Positions 58,789 to 64,000 of a stretch of DNA of 64,000 nucleotides are shown here, one piece after another (positions within the stretch are counted from its first letter, which is position 1; the number at the start of each line of letters is the position of its first letter). Below the pieces are notes generated by a model. That model did not search any database. It was not told the origin of the DNA and was given only the letters and a program-made list of their open reading frames with translations. The stretch covers positions 1-64,000 of the forward strand of contig JAWWUD010000099.1 in assembly GCA_033964015.1 (NCBI GenBank), in the 5' to 3' direction. Both the position numbers and the translations under genes were made by a program. This DNA comes from Scolanthus callimorphus. Its lineage: Eukaryota; Cnidaria; Anthozoa; Actiniaria; Edwardsiidae.

Positions 58789-61700
58789 TTAATACTCTAT
58801 TGATACGTTTTTAAATCGATTTATTTCCAATAGCATCGTGTGAATGCCATCTTTTCTAATGACTCGCTTCGTATCATCGTGAGACAACGCTACTTTTATT
58901 CACAGTCTCGGTGTAAACTTCGTGTTTATGACTACGAATTACATTCATCTTTCTCATCTGATTTTGTTGATTGAATAGACAATCCTTGTAATCATCAAAA
59001 CTGATGCCTTTCTTCACGACTGCTTTCTTCACACCCTTGCATTTCTTCTTCCTCTCCTTCATCCAATTTGTATGCGTAGAGTTTGGCACGCAGACCGACA
59101 AACTCAGATATCTGTTTACCTCCAGCCTCATCTTTGACATACCGATGATTTCTTGTTTACTCCAGACTTAATACCCGATGGATGATCTTTGGGATAATTA
59201 CTAGTATCAAACATGGATTTCACATCTTTGCTGATATCCTTGTAGAAGTCCTTTGTTTCTATCTCGTAGGCAAGACTGTCAGTATCTGTGAACAGCAACT
59301 TAGCCCTTTCACCATATTTTTGGTTTTGATGTAATTGAAGTGAAAATCATACATTAACGTTTTACTTAGGTCTAAAATGGACATGCCTAAGTAACTGGCT
59401 TATCGAAGACCAACTTTGTCTTCTTCATGTGAATAGCAACTAGATTCTCGCAAAAATTGTGCGTGTTGATAGTTTGGCTTTGATATTAACTTTTTCGCAT
59501 CTTTTTCATTCATGACCAATCGAATGTCCACCCTGTTTCTGATGTTTTCCATGGTTTTCCCAAAGACAGAGTTATTCATCAACTTGAAGAAATCTTTTTC
59601 AAAGTCGTTGGCTGCTTTCGCCCTAAGGTGGGTATTCAAGTCGATGTAGGGCTTAAGCCATGCAGACTCTTCGAATGTGATACCCCTATGAATCTGGTGA
59701 CTTTGAGTCCGAGGCTATTGTAAAGTTTCAACGTCTCATGGTGAACTACATACTTTACCTTGTCGTTGAGGTTTGGGATCAATTTCTCAACCTTGTCAAC
59801 CTCAAGTCTCTCTGGAGCTAGTGGATAGTCGTTGTGCAAGTCGTGAAGGCGTCGAGGATACTTCAAGTCAACCTCGAGTATACATGAGAGATTTTTCCAG
59901 CCCTTGAGTTCTTGGTTAGTCATCCATCTAAACCCGTGAGTAGGGAGTGGTTTACTCATTGCCCATCCATAGAGATTGTTTGCATCAAGATAGGTGATAT
60001 ATTTTGTTGGTTGTTTTGGATCATAATGTCTCATGTATGGGTTGTTGGCTTTTCCATATCTAGTAGAGATCATAGATACACCACCCGAATGCCTTTCTCA
60101 ACCATGAGCAGCATGTCAGGATCTGTCAAAAGTTCCAACTCCACTTTCGTTAACTTTAACGCTGCATCCCAGGCTAATCCAGGTGCTGTATAATACCACG
60201 CTGGGTCTAATCCATAGTTTTCTTGACACACGTTTCGAAAGTTTTCAAAGACATCAGCTAACAGGAGAACGTCTGAATCAAATAGAGGTCGTGGTATTCC
60301 CTTATTGTTTTCATCTCAAAGGTTTCCCACACCTTTTGAGCGTGTTGATAGTCCTCCTCTGATATGTCGGTGTCATTGAGTCTAGAGAAGAATGCCTCCT
60401 TTGGTGGAAGCTGAGTTGCGTTGAGTTTCTCGAAGCTATCGAACCAATCGTATGGGAAAACACCCTTTCTTAACAATAGTTGTAATTTTTCTCCTTCATA
60501 ACTTTCAGTGAGATTTTTGAAAGCCTCTTTTGGAAGATTATTAACTAAACTGTTAGACTTGTTGCCATAAATTTAAAGCTGTCGATGAATCTGATGTCCC
60601 GCTTAATGTCATATGTTTTCCCTCTTTGTTCGTAAAGGTGTCTACACAATCTGCTTTGTGAAACTGATATACTTTTCCTCATTATTAGGTATACAGTTTA
60701 TTTTACCTTTTGATGTACAAGGTTCTTTATAAATAGTGTGAATCATATCCAGATAGGTTGTGAAATAAGACTGGGAAGAACTTTGGAATTTTGAATTGAA
60801 GGTTGCATTCGTTATGAGCTGCGCCTCTAAACTTTCCTGAGAGGTGGCAGTGGTCCAATACCTTATCTTCTTCTAATTCACCCTCACAGATGTGACAGTG
60901 AGTGGCATTCTTATAAAGCGATTCTATCATTCTTACTCATCTTCACCTTCTTTGAGAACTTGAATTTGTTGTAAATATCCTTAATATCCGACTCTAAATT
61001 TTCTATAAAATCTGTGGGATATCTTCGTCTGGAGATTCAGCTGTGTATCGTACAAGCTCGGATGGAAGTATGTTGTCGTCAAAACACTTGATGAGATAGC
61101 AGAAGCCAGATGGTTTGTGCTTCTGGTATTGCTTAGTAAAGCTTTTACTTTCATCGGGGGAACAGGTGTCTATGTTCTCTGTAAAACTTTCAAAGTCAGC
61201 ATAACAACAAATGGAACTCGCATTTTTCTGTTACGTTCTTGAACTCAATTACTTGGGATTACCATCTTTATCTACAGGCATTTCTGTCTTGATTGCATCG
61301 TGAGTGCTACAATATTCAAGATGTTTTTCTAATGAGGGCTTTGACTGAATGAGTTCAAGCATCTATTGCAAAAGTGCCTTGTGTGTTGGTGGTCATTAAC
61401 CTGAGAGGAAAACAGTCTACTCATATTCTTTATCCAGCAATAGTGATTTGTATCATCGTTGGATATCAGGAGTAAGTTGATCACATGAGCATGATGTCGC
61501 TTACTGATTCTCAGAGGATATACTTCACCTTCATATCCATAGACGTTAATCGCGTTTGGGTTCTGCCGTTCAAACTTGTCAATCTGTTTTAGTGACACTG
61601 GAACTCTATTCCTGACCAGTCAAAATGATCTGAGTTTTCTCTCATTTTTTTAGTTAGTCTTTGAGCATCTTTCTCTTTAGGAAACACAGCAGACGTTACT

Positions 61701-62606
61701 GCCCACTTGAAACATTCATGATCATTCTCGTTCTTAACATTAATGATTGCCTTTTTAGAGTCTATTTTTGATGGCAGTGGAATATATGAACTTCCAGATA
61801 GCGGATTAAAGGGTCGATGTTGATATCAAAGTATTCCACCTGATCAAAACTGCCATCCGAGCCTTGCTTTTGAAATTGCTCAACCAATTCTAGTAGACGA
61901 TTTGTCATTGAATTGAACAAGTCAGAGAAATCGGTTGACTCTGTTATAGTTTCTACAAAAGTATGAAAATATCCTGAATTTTCATCAATCTGACCAGTAG
62001 CTGGATTCTCTTTTATGAACTTGCAGGTAAAGATGAACTTTACTTTGATGGGTTTCTTTTGTTGGTTAATAAGAGTCAGAACTTTTGGTTTGGAATTATT
62101 GAGAAATGTTTCGGGATCATACCCACTCTGCCCGTCTATCCTATGTGTTTTGAGATACCCCTTCAGCGCTGTTTGCTGTTCTTTTGGAGTAAAGTGATCA
62201 TGTCTATTAAAATACGTTTACTTTTTCCTTCAGGTCGTTAACTCGTTTGCTTGCGTTGTTCTTAATTGGATCTGGGACATGAGATAATCCAGTCTGTGAA
62301 CTTGTTAATCTCTTTCTTTACTGTTTCAGCAGCCCTCGTTCAGGCTTTTCAATGACCTTGGTGTTGGAATGGGTCTTTGCACTGGTATATTATTCCTTGG
62401 CCTGGAATGGGTCTTTGCACTGGTATATTGGTCCTTGGTGCTGGAATGGGTCTTTGCACTGGTATATTGGTCCTTGGTGCTGGAATGGGTCTTTGCGGTG
62501 TATTGCCCAAGGCTTCGATGAGTTCGGCTTTTCGCATCCGAGAATATCTTGGAATGCCTCGCTCTTTGGCGAGGGATTTTAGCTGTTTTACCGTTTGGTT
62601 ATCCAT
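58789..62606 (-). pseudogene. Protein-primed family B DNA polymerase
   Basis: Replicates the element from its ends. The N-terminus is encoded by the right inverted repeat (SAP-like domain and RPIP repeats from 62606). Then come a terminal-protein-like region (SGYFHTFVETITESTDFSDL near 61930), a zinc-bound region (GYEGEVYPLRISKR...CNRCLNSF, 61329-61598), an HNH-like HCHICEGEL...DHCHLSGKFRGAAH module (60800-60900), and an exonuclease-type LFHNLSGYDSHYL. Next is PPKEAFFSRLNDTDISEEDY (60258-60476). Polymerase motif A is YLDANNLYGWAMS (near 59970), motif B is FEKDFFKLMNNSVFGKTMEN (59550-59600), and motif C is FTDTDS (about 59276-59292). About 1,270 codons, with at least ten frame breaks, so it is inactive as written. 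It ends TAA at 58789-58791, seven bases before the next gene's start codon. Confidence 0.93.
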
Positions 62607-62682
62607 TTTTTATTATATTGTTTTTCTTTAAGCTTTTCAATTTCAAATGCGATTGCGCCAGAATCGGCCTTTTATAACTACT
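62360..62682 (-). repeat. Polinton right terminal inverted repeat
   Basis: 323 bp matching the left repeat in inverse orientation, with about two complete RPIPAPRTNIPVQ repeats and one diverged repeat that loses a base, which breaks the polymerase N-terminus. Ends CCTTTTATAACTACT. Confidence 0.92.
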
Positions 62683-62688
62683 AGGTCA
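62683..62688 (+). other. Target-site duplication, right copy
   Basis: AGGTCA, matching 43184-43189. Confidence 0.75.
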
Positions 62689-63211
62689 GACTGGGCTAAC
62701 TTACCCAGGATTTAGCTGACCGATTTTGTATTCCTCCTTCTACTGTAAGTAGAAAATCACTTCATGGGCTAACTATTAATTCATTTTTGGGGTTATCAAC
62801 CTGTATGCCTAGTATAGAGATGCAGTAATGGGCGAGGCATATACATGCTTGTTTTCAGCTCACTTACCCTTCTACTAGAGTTATACTAGATTGCACAGAA
62901 TCAGAAACATATAAGGGAGTTAATGTTTCTGACAGAGTTTAATGTACAGCATCCATCGTCCTTTACTTCTTCAGTCACAACTACATTATCACTGTGCCTC
63001 TGCTTATAAAAGTAACACTACCCTGAGTGCCACGGCTGATAAAGGATTTGATATCACAACTATGCTAGAGAAGAGAAAGATGCATGATCTGAACATCCCC
63101 CCTCATCTTGAAGCAAGGAGGCTTGTGCACAATGCAATACAGATGATCAAGGAGTATCACATTTTTGACACAGAAATTCTTCTTAGCTTTCTGGGCAGAC
63201 CAAATTTATAA
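62683..63211 (+). pseudogene. DDE transposase-like (DDE_Tnp_4/Harbinger), 3' part
   Basis: Directly after the Polinton the sequence reads, with one shift, DLADRFCIPPSTVSR, the helix-turn-helix that follows the helix ending at 43189 in this family. After a gap, 63035-63211 reads ADKGFDITTMLEKRKMHDLN, IPPHLEARR and AIQMIKEYHIFDTEILLS. ADKGFDI with the third catalytic region and RIKEYHIFD are typical of the C-terminal half of DDE_Tnp_4 proteins. The middle of the domain with the first Asp is missing or unreadable, so this is a relic. Confidence 0.6.
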
Positions 63212-64000
63212 TGCAAGGATTGGTGGTCCCCAAAAGTTGACCAGCCACTATCAATTTGGTTTATCTGTGCGCTGGTTGTATTCAATTAATCCTGTCGGTA
63301 GATTCTAAATGGTGGGTGAGGGTTTCTCATACACAGGTAATTATAATTATAATGCATGGTCATGCAGGGTTTTACAAATGATGTCTTGCATGCTGTAAAA
63401 TACTCAAAATGTTTATATTTTATTTATTCTTAATATTTCTATGTACAGCAATGCAATTTTAATATTCTTGAAAGATTCCAGAAAATATACGTACCCCCCC
63501 CTCCCCTCTTTTGCACCCTGTGACCCTCATGTAGCCGGGTAGTCCTGAATAGATGTCTATGTCTGTGAAAAAATAATGCTGGGGGTGAGGGTATGGATTT
63601 TTTTGGGAATAGGTCATTAGTTTTTTTTAATACAACTTATAAAATATTTACAATAATTATATTAGATAGCAATTTTTACAAAATTTTGTATCATGTACAT
63701 AATGAAAACAATTCACAATTACTATCATTCAGAAAATTTCTCAAATAAGAGATGTGCAGACCATAACAATATTGTGGTTTTCCCTGTTATTCACAATATC
63801 CTTACTGGATGTGGTGTTAATCAATGAGCAAAATTAACCACATAAATTGAATTATGCATATAACTTGAGAAGTAAACAAGGTCTTGGTGCTGAATCATGG
63901 CTTCCCCAACCTTTTAGACTGTATTTTTTCTTTGGTCCAGTTAAAGCTAGTTGACATTGTACCTGTAAAAGATGTGATTTTTCTTCACTGAAAACTGTTT
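63212..64000. other. Intergenic, no gene recognised
   Basis: AT-rich with one poly-C tract near 63495. Nothing recognised. Confidence 0.5.

Larger units (their letters stand above)
43189..62682. mobile_element. Polinton/Maverick-type element
   Basis: A 19,494-bp element bounded by terminal inverted repeats starting AGTAGTTATAAAAGGCC. It encodes a protein-primed family B DNA polymerase, a retroviral-type integrase, an A32/FtsK-type packaging ATPase and a double-jelly-roll type major capsid protein, the defining set of the group, plus small virion-type genes. AGGTC (or AGGTCA counting one shared base) is duplicated at 43184-43189 and 62683-62688; Polintons normally give 6 bp. Without the transposon inside the integrase the element would be about 15.7 kb, a normal length. 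No adenovirus-type protease was recognised. Almost every gene contains frameshifts or stops. Confidence 0.93.

Noticed and set aside
43189..62682. Interpretation as an adenovirus-like or giant virus integration
   Set aside because: Inverted repeats with a short target duplication, a retroviral-type integrase and a protein-primed polymerase in a roughly 15.7 kb backbone fit a Polinton better.

Overview
The window is animal nuclear DNA, most likely from a cnidarian such as an anemone or coral. Genes have GT-AG introns, the spacer is packed with short inverted-repeat transposons, and the large element resembles Polintons (Mavericks) of invertebrates. The species cannot be fixed from sequence alone. 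There are three main parts.

(1) About 4.0-32.2 kb: three tandem copies of an 8-11 kb segment, each carrying a six-exon aquaglyceroporin gene on the + strand. Copy A (5745-9175) reads through without a break (322 codons, both NPA boxes, and the Asp after NPAR that marks glycerol channels). Copies B (12441-19423) and C (23457-27877) keep every exon but carry 1-nt indels, several in homopolymers. Small transposons are inserted in one or two copies only, so the other copies serve as empty sites.

(2) About 32.2-43.2 kb: intergenic DNA with a ~62-bp minisatellite, several fold-back elements, relics of a DUF3987-like gene, and an array of ~120-bp units each holding CRE palindromes and a CACGTG box. 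It ends in the 5' part of a DDE-type (Harbinger/DDE_Tnp_4-like) transposase pseudogene.

(3) 43189-62682: a complete but decayed Polinton, 19.5 kb with its passenger, inserted in that transposase coding region with a 5-6 bp target duplication (AGGTC/AGGTCA). Its terminal inverted repeats (405 and 323 bp) carry a TATA box, a start codon, a SAP-like domain and a Pro-rich 13-residue repeat. They supply the N-terminus both of a C5 cytosine methyltransferase with a zinc-finger tail (left end) and of the protein-primed family B DNA polymerase (right end). Between them lie a minus-strand cluster (small basic and membrane proteins, a putative penton-like protein, packaging ATPase, major capsid protein), a divergent retroviral-type integrase and a zinc-finger/HNH gene. 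An ATTTAAAGAT or ATTTAAAAAC motif precedes most minus-strand genes and is probably their promoter. The integrase is split by a 3.8 kb DNA transposon (53638-57455), which holds another 0.8 kb element (55171-55995). Nearly every Polinton gene has frameshifts or stops, so this copy is dead or the assembly has indel errors. The transposase reading resumes from 62683 to 63211.
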